Assembly (NCBI RefSeq): GCF_902806685.2 | Contig: NC_048552.1 | Location: 12,551,662 to 12,615,661, forward strand | DNA from: Maniola hyperantus | Lineage: Eukaryota; Arthropoda; Insecta; Lepidoptera; Nymphalidae | Direction of reading: 5' to 3' | Length of the DNA: 64,000 nt | Part shown: positions 55,100-64,000 of the stretch, piece after piece | Layout: each line of letters opens with the position of its first letter | Numbering within the stretch: position 1 is the stretch's first letter | The notes under the pieces: model-generated | The model's database searches: none | Told to the model about the DNA's origin: nothing | What the model saw: the letters and a program-made list of their open reading frames with translations, nothing else | Translations under genes and position numbers: made by a program

Positions 55100-55210
55100 C
55101 ATATTGCATGCTAATAGGCAGAATTTGGCTGTACCTTTTTGTTTTTGTAACATCTTCACTGTTTACCCATATTCGCAATAAACAAATTTGAATTGAATTG
55201 AATTGAATTG
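55100..55210 (+). mobile_element. LINE tail with TGAAT repeats
   Basis: 'tttggctgtacctttttgtt', 'ctgtttacccatattcgcaa', then four 'attga'-type units. Antisense copy at 59700-59785. Confidence 0.75.
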
Positions 55211-55364
55211 ACCTGAGCTGTAACTGCTTTATGCGGGCACATTAGCACTGCAGATCTTTTGCGGAAATGCGCAGAGGACACAAATAAAGCCGCCCATATC
55301 TCTCCTTTGTTCACATCTGATTCTCACTGTCTGTCTGTCTATAACTATCTATCACTATTCACAT

Positions 55365-55562
55365 TATTGTTTGTTGGTTTATTGGTTGGTAGATTAGTTT
55401 GTTAGTTTGTCCTTCAATCATGTCGCAACTGGGCAATCATGTTGCATGTGTACTTATAGTTAAAGACCTGGAGAGTGACATAAACTACACTTTTTATTCC
55501 GGAAAATCAAAGAGTTCCCACGGAAATAAAAAAAAATCTAAATCTAAAGACAGGCAAACTAT
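55365..55562 (-). mobile_element. Repeat A copy, degenerate
   Basis: 'ttgtttgttggtttattggt', 'tcaatcatgtcgcaac', 'agagttcccacggaaat'. Confidence 0.75.
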
Positions 55563-55621
55563 GAAATAGATTTGAATTTCGCTGAATAACAATTTAATAA
55601 AAACAAAGTACCCAAAAGCAA

Positions 55622-55804
55622 TAGCCTCAATAGCTCAACCGGTATAGGAGTGGACTGAAAACCGAAAGGTCGACGGTTCAAACCCCGCCCGTTGCACTAT
55701 TGTGTATTGTCGTTGCGCTCCTAGCACAAGCCTGACGCTTAATTGGAGAGGAAAGGGGAATATTAGTCATTTAACATGGCTAATATTCTTTATTTAAAAA
55801 AAAA
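55622..55804 (+). mobile_element. SINE-3 copy 2
   Basis: A-box-like 'tagctcaaccggtatagg', B-box 'ggttcaaacccc', 'cctagcacaagcctgacgct', 'catggctaatattctttatt' and an A tail. Confidence 0.9.
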
Positions 55805-56080
55805 AGCAGCTTTTACTAATTACCTACTTACATACTTACTTGTAATAAATATTAAATTTCAAGAGCTATGAAATGAAGTTATATTAAGTTGTTTTCATTC
55901 GGAAAGAAAAGCTAACTTTACTAGCTCCGCTGAACTACGAGAGTGCCTACTTTTACTGGACTCAAAATCTAAATTACAATTACCTTCATTTTCCTTAATT
56001 ACGTACTTCAGGGAAAAACGTTTAAAACTTGGAACAAATTCTCAGGAATGTAAAAAAGAATTAATCTAAGTAATATTAAG
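55805..56080. other. No feature recognised
   Basis: AT-rich; no ORF or known repeat. Confidence 0.5.
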
Positions 56081-56084
56081 TGCT

Positions 56085-56462
56085 AGCTGATGCCCGCGAC
56101 TTCGTCCGCGTGGATTCACATTTTTCAAATTGGCGGGATAAAAAGTAGCCTACGTGTTAATCCATTTATCTCCGTTCCAAATTTCATCGAAATCCGTTCA
56201 GCCGTTTTTGCGTGATTGAGTAACAAACATACAAACATCCACACTTTCACATTTCAATATTAGTAGGATAAATGCGAAAGTGTGTCTGTCTGTTAGCTTT
56301 TCACGTCCTTTGATGAAATTGCTAGAGAGATTTGCTTTATACCGGAAAACCAAAGGTCAATACAAGTCTCATTACTGTCGTGAACTGTGCCATTATGACG
56401 AAGGAGAAAGGATTTTCGAAAATTCAACCCCTAAAAGTCGCAGTTATAAGCTAACTAGTTTA
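56085..56462. mobile_element. Two repeat A-related copies in opposite orientation
   Basis: 56085-56268 forward ('agctgatgcccgcgacttcg' to 'tttcaatattagtaggataa'), then 56269-56462 reverse ('aatgcgaaagtgtgtctgtc'). Confidence 0.75.
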
Positions 56463-56782
56463 TAATAATATAAAGATTTATCATGCCGTGACTATATTAG
56501 GCGCACATAAGCTGATAAAGGTCATCTAATTAAGTAAATATTGGTCCAGAGTTCCGAAACTAACCGACGTGTGTGTGAAATGTAAACAAGCGTACAAATT
56601 GAAGCGATAAGATAACCCGCGCCCCAACGGCCAACAATGTACAACACATAATTATTATATTCTTTATTTAAAAACCACCTATAAGAGCGGTTACGCACTA
56701 CATCCGATCCGAGTCCGAGAAAATCCTTTTTTTTTGTATGGTAGCTTATGACATATGTCGTAGATAAATAATTAATCGCTGG

Positions 56783-57094
56783 CAGAGGCGTCTTTACCTA
56801 TGGTGCAGGGTGTGCGGCGCACACGGGCGCCGGGTTTAAGGGGGCGCCGAGCGCCCTCTAATGCGACACCTCCAAAGATGCGTCGATGCCGGCGCTCTCA
56901 AAGACCCTGCGCTCGTGTTATGGCCGACGTCTGGCCTATTTAAAATCATCATTTAAAATTGCACCATTTGCATCCGAATTTCCGTTTGAAAATATAACTG
57001 TTAGTATTCCATTTTGACCCTGCTCCTATACTAGATTAGAGGGCGCCAGGGTACTGGTTGCACACGGGCGCCACAAGGGCTAGACACGCCTCTG
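56783..57094. mobile_element. hAT-type MITE, 312 bp, with perfect 8 bp TSD
   Basis: Ends 'cagaggcgtc' and 'acacgcctctg'. Flanked on both sides by 'atcgctgg' (56775-56782 and 57095-57102). GC-rich interior ('gcacacgggcgccgggttta', 'gagggcgccagggtac'). Confidence 0.93.
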
Positions 57095-57121
57095 ATCGCT
57101 GGTATTCTCACGGATGACGGA

Positions 57122-57312
57122 TAGAACTCAGCAGGGCGATTGTCTAAAACCTGCATCAATCATTATTACAATCTCAATTGTTCTGATTGGCTGAATTTGT
57201 GCGATTCTTGTTGCAACAATGCATTGTGGCCAATAGTGAGCGAGCATTAACCAATCAGAGATGATTGCGATCGTGACATTGTAGCTGTCAAACAACCGCG
57301 GTAGGGCCACTG
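57122..57312. mobile_element. Second nested insertion, flanked by ATGACGGA repeats
   Basis: 'atgacgga' at 57114-57121 and 57313-57320. The interior is a loose inverted repeat ('ttctgattggctg' and 'taaccaatcagaga'). Confidence 0.7.
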
Positions 57313-57343
57313 ATGACGGAAGTGTAGTGCGTATAATGTACCC

Positions 57344-57622
57344 GTAGTACAATATTTTACGTCTCACCAAACGAAACCAAATTCGAGAGTCGAAATACTT
57401 CCGCGTTACAGTAAAATGGACCTAAACAGCCTTGAATTGAAGTCAAATATTCAATGCCACTGATTTTAATTTCGCAATGTTTCCGCTTGGAGCGCTGGCT
57501 GTAGAAGTGTAGACAAACTTGAGCTTTAAAACAAGGCATTTAAGATCTAGTTTACTGTAACGCGGAAGTATTTCGACTCTCGAATTTGGTTTCGTTTGGT
57601 GAGACATAAAATCTTGTACTAC
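57344..57622. mobile_element. MITE with about 72 bp TIRs
   Basis: 'gtagtacaatattttacgtc' through 'cgaaatacttccgcgttaca' is repeated inverted at the right end ('tgtaacgcggaagtatttcg' to 'aaaatcttgtactac') with about 4 differences. Confidence 0.92.
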
Positions 57623-57624
57623 GA

Positions 57625-57775
57625 GTACTGGACGGATCGGGCTGAAATTTGGTATGCAGATAGCTATTATGACATCCGCTAAGAAAGGATTTTTGAAAAT
57701 TCAACCCCTAAATGGGGTAAAATAGGGGTTTGAAATTTGTGGAGTCCACGTGGACGAAGTCGCGAGCTTAAGCTA
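57625..57775 (-). mobile_element. Repeat B copy
   Basis: Antisense: 'ctggacggatcgggctgaaa' to 'acgaagtcgcgagcttaagc'. Confidence 0.85.
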
Positions 57776-57807
57776 GTGATCTATTTCTACTCTATTCTTC
57801 TATTTAG

Positions 57808-57872
57808 CTCGGGATCGAACCTCGGACCTCCTAAACAGGAGGCCGACATCTTAGCCACAAGGCTATGACCGC
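57808..57872 (-). mobile_element. SINE-1-like tRNA-derived head
   Basis: 'gggatcgaacctcggacctc' and 'cttagccacaaggctatga' in antisense; body absent. Confidence 0.6.
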
Positions 57873-58154
57873 TATTTTTATCAATATGATAGTTATTGCA
57901 TTAAATAACTTTACTTCGTAGACGAAAGATCTCTACAATTTCAATGACTATATAATGCTACGCTTCCGGCTACGTGGTTCTACGTCATACTACACTACGT
58001 TAATGAGCTACGCAAAGGCTACGCAGCAAGGGCTCTACGAAAACTACGCTACGAAAAAATATTGCAAAGTTCGTTTGTTATATGCTATTTTATTTTATAC
58101 GACCACCTCAACGCCTATACATACAGAGAAAAAAATCGTGTATTCATTTAAAAG

Positions 58155-58425
58155 TGAGAGGTCCCGGGTTCAATTCCCGACAGGGGCAAATTGAGAGTTT
58201 ATTATTTCTCTCTGGTCCTGTCTGGTGGGGTGGGTGGGATGCTTCGGCAAGTTACCACCCTACCGGCAATGCCATACTGCGAGGCGATCTAGCGTTACGG
58301 TACGCTGCCACGTAGATATGAAACTGCCGTACCCTTTCCAAGTTAACCCGATTTCATCTTAGACTGCATCATCACTTAGCACCAGGTGAGATTGCAGTCA
58401 AGGCCTAAAACTTGTATCGGAGTAT
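58155..58425 (+). mobile_element. SINE-2 copy
   Basis: B-box 'gggttcaattcccgac', 'ggcgatctagcgttacggta', 'cttagcaccaggtgagattg'; diverged. Confidence 0.8.
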
Positions 58426-58434
58426 ATAGAAAAC

Positions 58435-58665
58435 TTACTTATGAACGCGACTTCATTTGTGTGGACTACACAAATTTCAAACCCCTGTTTCACTCAGTTA
58501 AGGATTGAATTTTCAAAATACTTTCTTAGCGGATATCTACGTCATAGTAGCTATCTGCATGCTAAATTTCAGCCCGATCCGTCTAGTAGTTTGAGCTGTG
58601 CGTTTATAGATCAGTCAGTCAGTCAGTCAGTCACCTTTTCCTTTTATATATAGTATAGATTAATT
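58435..58665 (+). mobile_element. Repeat B copy
   Basis: 'gaacgcgacttcatttgtgt' to TCAG units and 'ccttttccttttatatat'. Confidence 0.85.
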
Positions 58666-59045
58666 AAAAAACAGTCGAAATCCGGAGTTCAAACAAAGAA
58701 AAATTCGTATCCAATTAACTCTACATAATATAACGACGTAACTTCAGGTTTCAGCAAACCAATTTATTTCATGAACTTTTTTCATAAAATCACACGGAAA
58801 GGTCAAAATTTCAGTGATTTTGAGCTTTGATGTGTAAACGACTTACAATTGAGGAACCAATCGAGTACAAATTGAAGCGATAACAGCGCGGTTTCCCACT
58901 TGCCCTGTCGTTAGGAGCAATATAGATTATTAACTGGGTCTTTGTCCATAGGTACCTTTGTTACCTGTCTATTTTATTAGATTTTCTTAAAATCATGAAC
59001 TAGCTAATGCCTACACAAATTTAAAATTTTTTTTTTTAAATATTT
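58666..59045. other. No gene recognised
   Basis: AT-rich; 58855-58900 repeats part of 56575-56620 ('cgtacaaattgaagcgataa'). Confidence 0.5.
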
Positions 59046-59049
59046 TAAA

Positions 59050-59262
59050 CTAGATGATGCCTGCGACTACGTACGCGCGGATTTAGGTTTCAAAAAATCC
59101 CGTAGGAACTCTTTTATTTTCGGGGATAAAAATAGCTTATGTTACTCGCCAGGTCTTAAACTATACTCATGCAAAAAATCACGTTGATCTCTTGCTCCGT
59201 TGCGACGTAATTGAAGGACAAACCAACATACAAACACACTTTCGCATTTATAATGTGGGTAG
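59050..59262 (+). mobile_element. Repeat A copy
   Basis: 'tagatgatgcctgcgactac' to 'actttcgcatttataatgtg'. Confidence 0.85.
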
Positions 59263-59462
59263 TGATAATTCAGTATAGTATTTTTAACCTAACACATTTT
59301 TACATCATGAAGATTCCGATTAATTAACGCAAAAAAATGAGTACGAGTCACTTTAAAGAATAGGTGTTTTGAATATAATAAATCTAATGATAATGCCAGC
59401 ATAGTGAGCACAAAAGCTTTTGTTGAACCTGGTCATAAATAGACAATATTTAAGTGAAGAAA

Positions 59463-59509
59463 TTGCATGGCAGCACTCTCTCTGACACATAAATCGTGCT
59501 GCCATGCAA
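59463..59509. repeat. 14 bp hairpin with 19 nt loop
   Basis: 'ttgcatggcagcac' (59463-59476) pairs exactly with 59496-59509. Confidence 0.9.
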
Positions 59510-59699
59510 CTTTGTCATTTCGAAATTGTTTATTTCAGACGTGAATTAGTCATAATTTGCTCCTATATTAATTAATCTAGAGTAAACACAGGGAATCTGT
59601 AATAAAATATACTCTATATCAATATAACTATCGTTATAATATTTTACCTTTTGAAAGTAAAATTAACTTCGGTTTTTCCCTACTTTTATCTTTAGAGTA

Positions 59700-59785
59700 T
59701 AAATTCAATTCAATTCAAATTTCTTCATTGTGAATATGGGTAAACAGTGGTTGATATTACAAAAACAAAAAGGTACAGCCAAAAT
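59700..59785 (-). mobile_element. LINE tail, antisense
   Basis: 'attcaattcaattcaaattt', 'gtgaatatgggtaaacagtg', 'aaaaaggtacagcca'; complement of 55100-55210. Confidence 0.8.
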
Positions 59786-59795
59786 ATACCTACTT

Positions 59796-60015
59796 GTAAA
59801 ATTCCAAGCGTAGTACTCATGTAGAGAAAATAAAAATGAAGTTATCGACTGTCGGCAGCTATGGAAAACAGCGCAGCACTCACGTGCAAAGCAAAAAAGC
59901 GCACCACCGCAGTTATAGAGGCATGGAGAGGTATGGCTCGATCTTCAGTCCACCCAGCGTATACCTGCCATACCTCGCTATACTCCTCCAGTCCACGTCT
60001 TAAGATTGCAAAATA
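59796..60015 (+). repeat. Decayed upstream duplicate of the 60.02-60.25 kb promoter/first exon
   Basis: Aligns to 60021-60245 at a 225 bp offset: 'gtaaaattccaagcgtagta' against 'gtaaagttctaaccgtagtt', 'tcgactgtcggcagctatgg' against 'tcgactgtcgtcaactatgg', 'actcacgtgcaaagca' against 'gctcacgtgcgaggca'. CG dinucleotides of the downstream copy are mostly changed and the start codon region is lost. Confidence 0.8.
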
Positions 60016-60020
60016 AACTA

Positions 60021-60189
60021 GTAAAGTTCTAACCGTAGTTCCCATGTAGATTGAAAGTCTCGACTGTCGTCAACTATGGAAATTGCCCCTTCGCTCACGT
60101 GCGAGGCACAGAAGCGCAATGCCGCAGTCGGGGGCGCGGGGAGGCGCGGCTCGGTCCTCAGTCAGCCTAGCGCCGCGGCCGCGCGAGCA
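60021..60189 (+). promoter_or_regulatory. GC-rich promoter/5' UTR region
   Basis: CG-dense block ('gtcgggggcgcggggaggcg', 'ctagcgccgcggccgcgcga') in an AT-rich region, immediately before a signal-peptide exon. An in-frame ATG at 60076 would add a non-signal N-terminus. Confidence 0.5.
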
Positions 60190-60253
60190 ATGCCACGCAC
60201 GCCTCGCTGCCTCGTATGCCTCGCGCTCGTCGCGCTACTCGCCGCACGAGCCG
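60190..60253 (+). CDS. First coding exon of a secreted or membrane protein (rest outside window)
   Basis: ATG at 60190 encodes MPRTPRCLVCLALVALLAAR then Ala, a textbook signal peptide, and ends in phase 1 at a consensus donor CCG|GTGAGT (60254). The alternative in-frame start at 60076 would bury the hydrophobic core 38 residues in, so I prefer 60190. No further exon is recognisable in the 3.7 kb to the window end, so the gene continues to the right. Family unknown: only the signal peptide is visible. Confidence 0.65.
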
Positions 60254-61050
60254 GTGAGTACGAGTGTCCCTTTTTTGGAATTTACAAAAAGTTTTATCAA
60301 CAAATACGGCGAATTTTTTAAATATGAATAGCACTATGTTAAGTGACTTGTTATTAACATTCTGTATTATGAAACTTCATCCATAATTCATTTCATTTCT
60401 ATAAAATCATACTTTGTTATTACAGCTTCAAACGAAATGTTATGTGTTCGAATTTTGTGTTATTGTATAGTATTTCGTTTGCAACAATGTCTATTACTGT
60501 GACGATTATTATTGAACTTTTGGTTATTTATACTGACAGCTTCAAAGTTCGAAATGAGTAGGCACCTAATGACGTGTAAATTCGAATTTTGTGCATTTTA
60601 GCATTTCCTTTTTTAAGAAGTATTAGTCCCGCATGTTATGTGAAGTTTATTATTAAGTAGGTATTTAATTTCGAATCCACTTTTTAAAATCATTGTCATT
60701 TTATTAGTTTTATTATAGTTTAAAAAAAATTGTACTTAGGTAGGTATCTCTACCCTCTAAGTAGGTATACGAAAACGTTCGGATTTTGTGCATTCCATTT
60801 TTGACAATTCATATTGGGATTTCATAAATGAAAAACTTTTTAAAACAATATTGGATTTCGTCACAGATTTCGTACTTTTACGGAACAAAGCCTGGACTTA
60901 AACCTGGATTGTTTATTTTTAGCTTAAAGCCTTCGGAGATTCCATTTTAAATTAGTTGGTTTAAATTAGTTCAGCGATTTCTTAAAGAGAATGATTTCTA
61001 TGTTCGAATTTCTTGCACTATGCATTTGATTGTTTCCTTACTTAAATCTT
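60254..61050. other. First intron of the 60.19 kb gene, unassigned
   Basis: AT-rich, no repeat or exon recognised. Confidence 0.5.
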
Positions 61051-61054
61051 TTTT

Positions 61055-61195
61055 TTTTAACGAAATTTGGTGCAGAGATAGCTTGCATCCCGGGGAAGGA
61101 CATAGGCTACTTTTCATCCCGGAAAATCAAAGAGTTCCCACGGGATTTTTAAAAACCTAAATCCACACGGACGAAGTCGCGGGTCTCATCTAGTG
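61055..61195 (-). mobile_element. Repeat A-related copy
   Basis: 'ggtgcagagatagcttgcat', 'cataggctacttttcatccc', ending 'acgaagtcgcgggtctcatc'. Confidence 0.8.
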
Positions 61196-61794
61196 TCTAA
61201 TAATATTAATGTATTACGCTTAATATTGTGTAATTGTTCGTGTATTTGAGGATTTTAATTTTAAAGCAGTATTTGGGTACTCACATCCTTACGACAGACG
61301 GAGACCACCGCCGCCGGGAGCATCAGGGATGTTGCCTAAAGTACTATGAATATAGATTCAAAAAAAAATTATTTCTCAGTAATTATTAAATAGAGGGTCT
61401 TCCAAAATAGGTAAAATACACGGCCTTTGTTAGTTTTATGTGTGATAACCATTAAAAAAAAAATTCAGTCATAAAAATCAGTTCTTAGTTAGCAAACTAG
61501 GTCGCACAGAATTGTCGAAAATGGGGTAGAAAACCGATAAAAGGCTATAGGTATTGCAATGTATACAGCTATAGGTACTATGAACGCAAAAACAATAACC
61601 TAAAATATGGTCTACTTCAATCACATTACAACGTTTTGAGTTTATCATTAAAAAGTCTAAAATATCAATTTCCAATTTTCTTTGCCGCTGAAATCATGAT
61701 TTTTTTTTATTATTATGGGCTTGGCATTGAACTATCTATCATGAAATAAATAATTAGCCAAATACCCCTATTTCACCCCTTAGGGTGCCCTTCA
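61196..61794. other. No gene recognised
   Basis: 61390-61445 repeats the 'agagggtcttccaaaatagg' sequence also seen near 49010. Confidence 0.5.
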
Positions 61795-61965
61795 CCCCTT
61801 AGCCAACATGGGGTTATTCAAGGGGCGGGCCAACAAATTCCTAAAAGGCCGGCAACGCATCAGCGCGGCGGTTCCTCTGGTGCTGCAAATGTTCATGGGC
61901 GGCGGTAATTACTTAACATCAGGTGACCCGCCTGCTCGTTTGCTCGCTATATCTATTTAAAAAAG
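61795..61965 (+). mobile_element. LINE 3' end, second copy
   Basis: 'aacatggggttattcaaggg', 'ggccggcaacgcatcagcgc', 'cccgcctgctcgtttgctcg'; 5' end more truncated than at 30150. Confidence 0.88.
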
Positions 61966-62084
61966 TTTGTTTGTTTTGCTCGAAGATTTGTTTTTAATAA
62001 CACAAATGGTCGTGTTCTAATTAATTATTAAAAGGAAAAACAAAGTAGATTTGGACAAGAGTACAAAACAAACTTAATAATAAT

Positions 62085-62262
62085 CCAGTATTTGACAATT
62101 ATAATTTTTATATCAAACGTCAATGCGAGCTTCTATGAAATACTGGTATGTGACGTCACAACTATTTGACGTGCTTTTTCATTCGACTGCAGTACGGAAC
62201 CCTCATTGCGCGAGCCTGACTCGCACTTGGCTGGTTTTTCCTTTTGAGGAACGGAACCCTAA
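62085..62262. mobile_element. Repeat-derived region with repeat C end
   Basis: 'tactggtatgtgacgtcaca' matches 48900; 62190-62262 is repeat C ('acggaaccctcattgcgcga', 'ctgactcgcacttggctggt'). Confidence 0.7.
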
Positions 62263-62660
62263 AAAAGCCTATCCATTTGTAGAACTGGAACACCCCTTGA
62301 CCTTGCAAGTTAGAATGACACATTTAAAAGAATTGACTGTATCAAGATTGGAAAATATCCAGAACACTCTCTAAAACGGGTCTCTTTCGTCCGTAGATTC
62401 TATTTATTGCCCATTTTGTGCCTTCTACTGGGTATTGAATGAAAAACTTTTTTCATTTGAGGAAACTTGTGCCACACGAGTAGACTGTGCTTTTGCTACA
62501 TCGAATTCATACATTACGTACGTCTGTGGCAGTCTGGGCAAAACGTTTAGTCGTTGTTTGAAAATTGAACATTAGGTATTGAAATCATCGTATTGAACGA
62601 GAATCAACTAGAAAAAGCCATATATTAAGAGAAGAGAGAAGAGAATCAAACTAGGTATAA
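62263..62660. other. No feature recognised
   Basis: No supported ORF or named repeat. Confidence 0.5.
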
Positions 62661-62666
62661 ATACAG

Positions 62667-62811
62667 AGCGCGACAGGTCAAGATGACAATCGGGGTGGTG
62701 ACACTCCGCACACCCGCACAGCCCCCGCAGGATAGCGTGGGTGACGTGCGGGTATGCAGGGCGTCCCCCTGCCTCATACCCCGATTGCTATCTCGACCTG
62801 TCGCATACTAT
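62667..62811. mobile_element. GC-rich TIR element, copy 4
   Basis: 'agcgcgacaggtcaagatga' to 'tctcgacctgtcgcatact', interior 'gatagcgtgggtgacgtgcg'. Confidence 0.85.
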
Positions 62812-62877
62812 GGGTACATTCTCAAAGCTTAAATAGTTATAGATTTATATCATGTTATTGTACAAACTACTATGTAC

Positions 62878-63000
62878 ATCATCATCATCATCATCACCAT
62901 CACAGAATATAATTATAGTGTCATCATAATCAACTCATCGCCGCCGGCCCATTACTGAGCAATCTCCTTTCAGAATGAGAAGGGGCACCGGGCCGATAAA
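62878..63000 (-). mobile_element. SINE-1 tail, degenerate
   Basis: (CATCAT)n, 'aatcaactcatcgccgccgg', 'ttactgagcaatctcc'. Confidence 0.7.
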
Positions 63001-63109
63001 CCAAGTGATATTTTGTTTAAAACGCACATGTTAGAAATCGTGTTATAAATATTATAATTTGTAGGTAATGAGTTGAATGCTTTGGCCATAATTAATAAAG
63101 CGCATTAAA

Positions 63110-63590
63110 TATTTATTTTATTTATTTATTGACACTTTATTGCACACAACACAAAGTAAACATTGAAAAAACACAATACAGGATCTTATTCTAATAGATG
63201 TAGCATGCAAAGGCGGCCTTATCGCTAAAGCGATCTCTTCCAGGCAACCTTTGACGAAAGGAATCACGAAAGCACGGGTTGGTGCGGCAGCCGAAAATGG
63301 CCCTAGTTATTATTATAAATTAGACTACATACACAGTACATTCTAATAATACACAAATATATATAATTATATATACCCATATACATATATCTATAATATA
63401 CTACATAATTCTGTTTACATAGATAAATAATAGTTCTTCAAACGATTTTTGAAGGTGTTTAAGGATTTCGCCTGACGTATTTCAGCTGGGAGAGAATTCC
63501 AGAGCTTGACACTGTTAGTGGTGAAAGAGTTACCATAGTATACCGTGCGGCTGTGTGGAGTCATAAGCTTATTGTCGGTGCTCCAGCACC
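63110..63590 (-). mobile_element. LINE-like 3' region, antisense
   Basis: 'tgacactttattgcacacaa', 'gcaaaggcggccttatcgct', 'agcgatctcttccaggcaac', 'agctgggagagaattccaga' are recurrent in lepidopteran LINE tails. Confidence 0.65.
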
Positions 63591-63604
63591 GACAATAAGC
63601 TTAT
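63563..63604. repeat. Perfect 20 bp hairpin, 2 nt loop
   Basis: 63563-63582 and 63585-63604 are exact complements ('ataagcttattgtcggtgct'), loop 'cc'. Confidence 0.95.
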
Positions 63605-63654
63605 TATTATATAATATGCAATATTATTATATAAATATAATAATATATGAAGAA

Positions 63655-63716
63655 AACATTTGATTGAATGAAGAATATTGCACTAATAGCTTATGTGGTT
63701 CATTCAATCAAATGTT
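63655..63716. repeat. 18 bp inverted repeat, 26 nt loop
   Basis: 'aacatttgattgaatgaa' (63655-63672) and its exact complement (63699-63716). Confidence 0.93.
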
Positions 63717-64000
63717 GTTGACAATACACATCCCTAAATTGCATATTTATTTAAAGTAGTTTACTAATAAAGCTTGCTAATCGTTAAAATTACTAAAATT
63801 ATTTATCAAAGTAGTATTACACATTTTTGTTTGTTAACATACATTAATGACTTTAATTACGATACTTTGAAAACGAATCTTAATGAATAAACGAAGGTAA
63901 CTTCACGTCATTGCTAAGTTCATTCATGATAAACGATATAAAAAGCTGTGTGGCCTAATAGACAAGTAGCGGCCAGTAGGGCCTACGCAGCATAGTCAAT
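63717..64000. other. No feature recognised
   Basis: AT-rich to the window end. Confidence 0.5.

Larger units (their letters stand above)
56690..57335. mobile_element. Host TIR element carrying two nested insertions
   Basis: TIR-like ends 'ttacgcactaca' (left) and 'tgtagtgcgtataa' (right). Outside the insertions it matches 8645-8800. Confidence 0.7.

Noticed and set aside
60076..60189. Upstream ATG as the start of the 60.19 kb gene
   Set aside because: It would place the signal-peptide core internally; the ATG at 60190 gives a normal signal peptide.

Overview
The window looks like nuclear DNA of a moth or butterfly (Lepidoptera). It is AT-rich and crowded with short interspersed families typical of that order: tRNA-derived SINEs, RTE- and Jockey/CR1-type LINE 3' ends, many small terminal-inverted-repeat (TIR) elements, and the very common repeats that begin near 'gatgcccgcgacttcgtccg'. 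Genes have introns with GT/AG borders. There is no prokaryotic gene organisation.

Layout. 2-5582: an intact single-ORF Ty3/gypsy-type gag-pol with a tandem-repeat 3' tail and probable 3' LTR. 5.6-14.3 kb: repeats only. 14.3-30.5 kb, minus strand: the first three coding exons of a RasGRF-like Ras exchange factor (exon 1 30411-30500, exon 2 23755-23823, exon 3 14301-14414); the rest of the gene must lie left of the window. Its intron 2 holds an 8.3 kb near-perfect palindrome (14572-22863). Its intron 1 holds an intronless, opposite-strand gene for a secreted protein with an HHIIP motif (27657-28808). 35.0-39.8 kb, plus strand: a complete four-exon BTB-BACK-PHR gene of the BTBD1/BTBD2 type. About 41.1-41.3 kb, minus strand: an isolated signal-peptide exon candidate. 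43.8-52.1 kb, minus strand: a katanin p60-like AAA ATPase, KATNAL2, in eight exons (the first is tentative). 60.19 kb, plus strand: a GC-rich first exon encoding a signal peptide; the rest of that gene lies beyond the window. Everything else is repeats, described family by family below.

Repeat names used here (my labels): SINE-1, tRNA-derived head with a (TGATGA)n tail; SINE-2, tRNA-derived head with a perfect A-box, body containing 'gttccggtacgatgccg' and tail 'tctgaataaaa'; SINE-3, short tRNA-derived element with box 'tagctcaaccgg'; repeat A and B, the 'gatgcccgcgacttcgtccg' families (A ends 'cgcatttataat', B ends with a TCAG microsatellite and 'ccttttccttttatat'); repeat C, containing 'caagtgcgagtcggactcgc'; element D, about 0.95 kb with a TGTC microsatellite.

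The conserved genes are not an operon and show no functional cluster: a Ras GEF, a Cullin-3-type BTB adaptor and a microtubule-severing ATPase. The unusual features are structural: the palindrome, the secreted gene inside another gene's intron, a triplicated exon-intron boundary in KATNAL2, repeat insertions a few bases from several splice sites, a nest of TIR elements with visible target-site duplications, and a decayed duplicate of a promoter and first exon.
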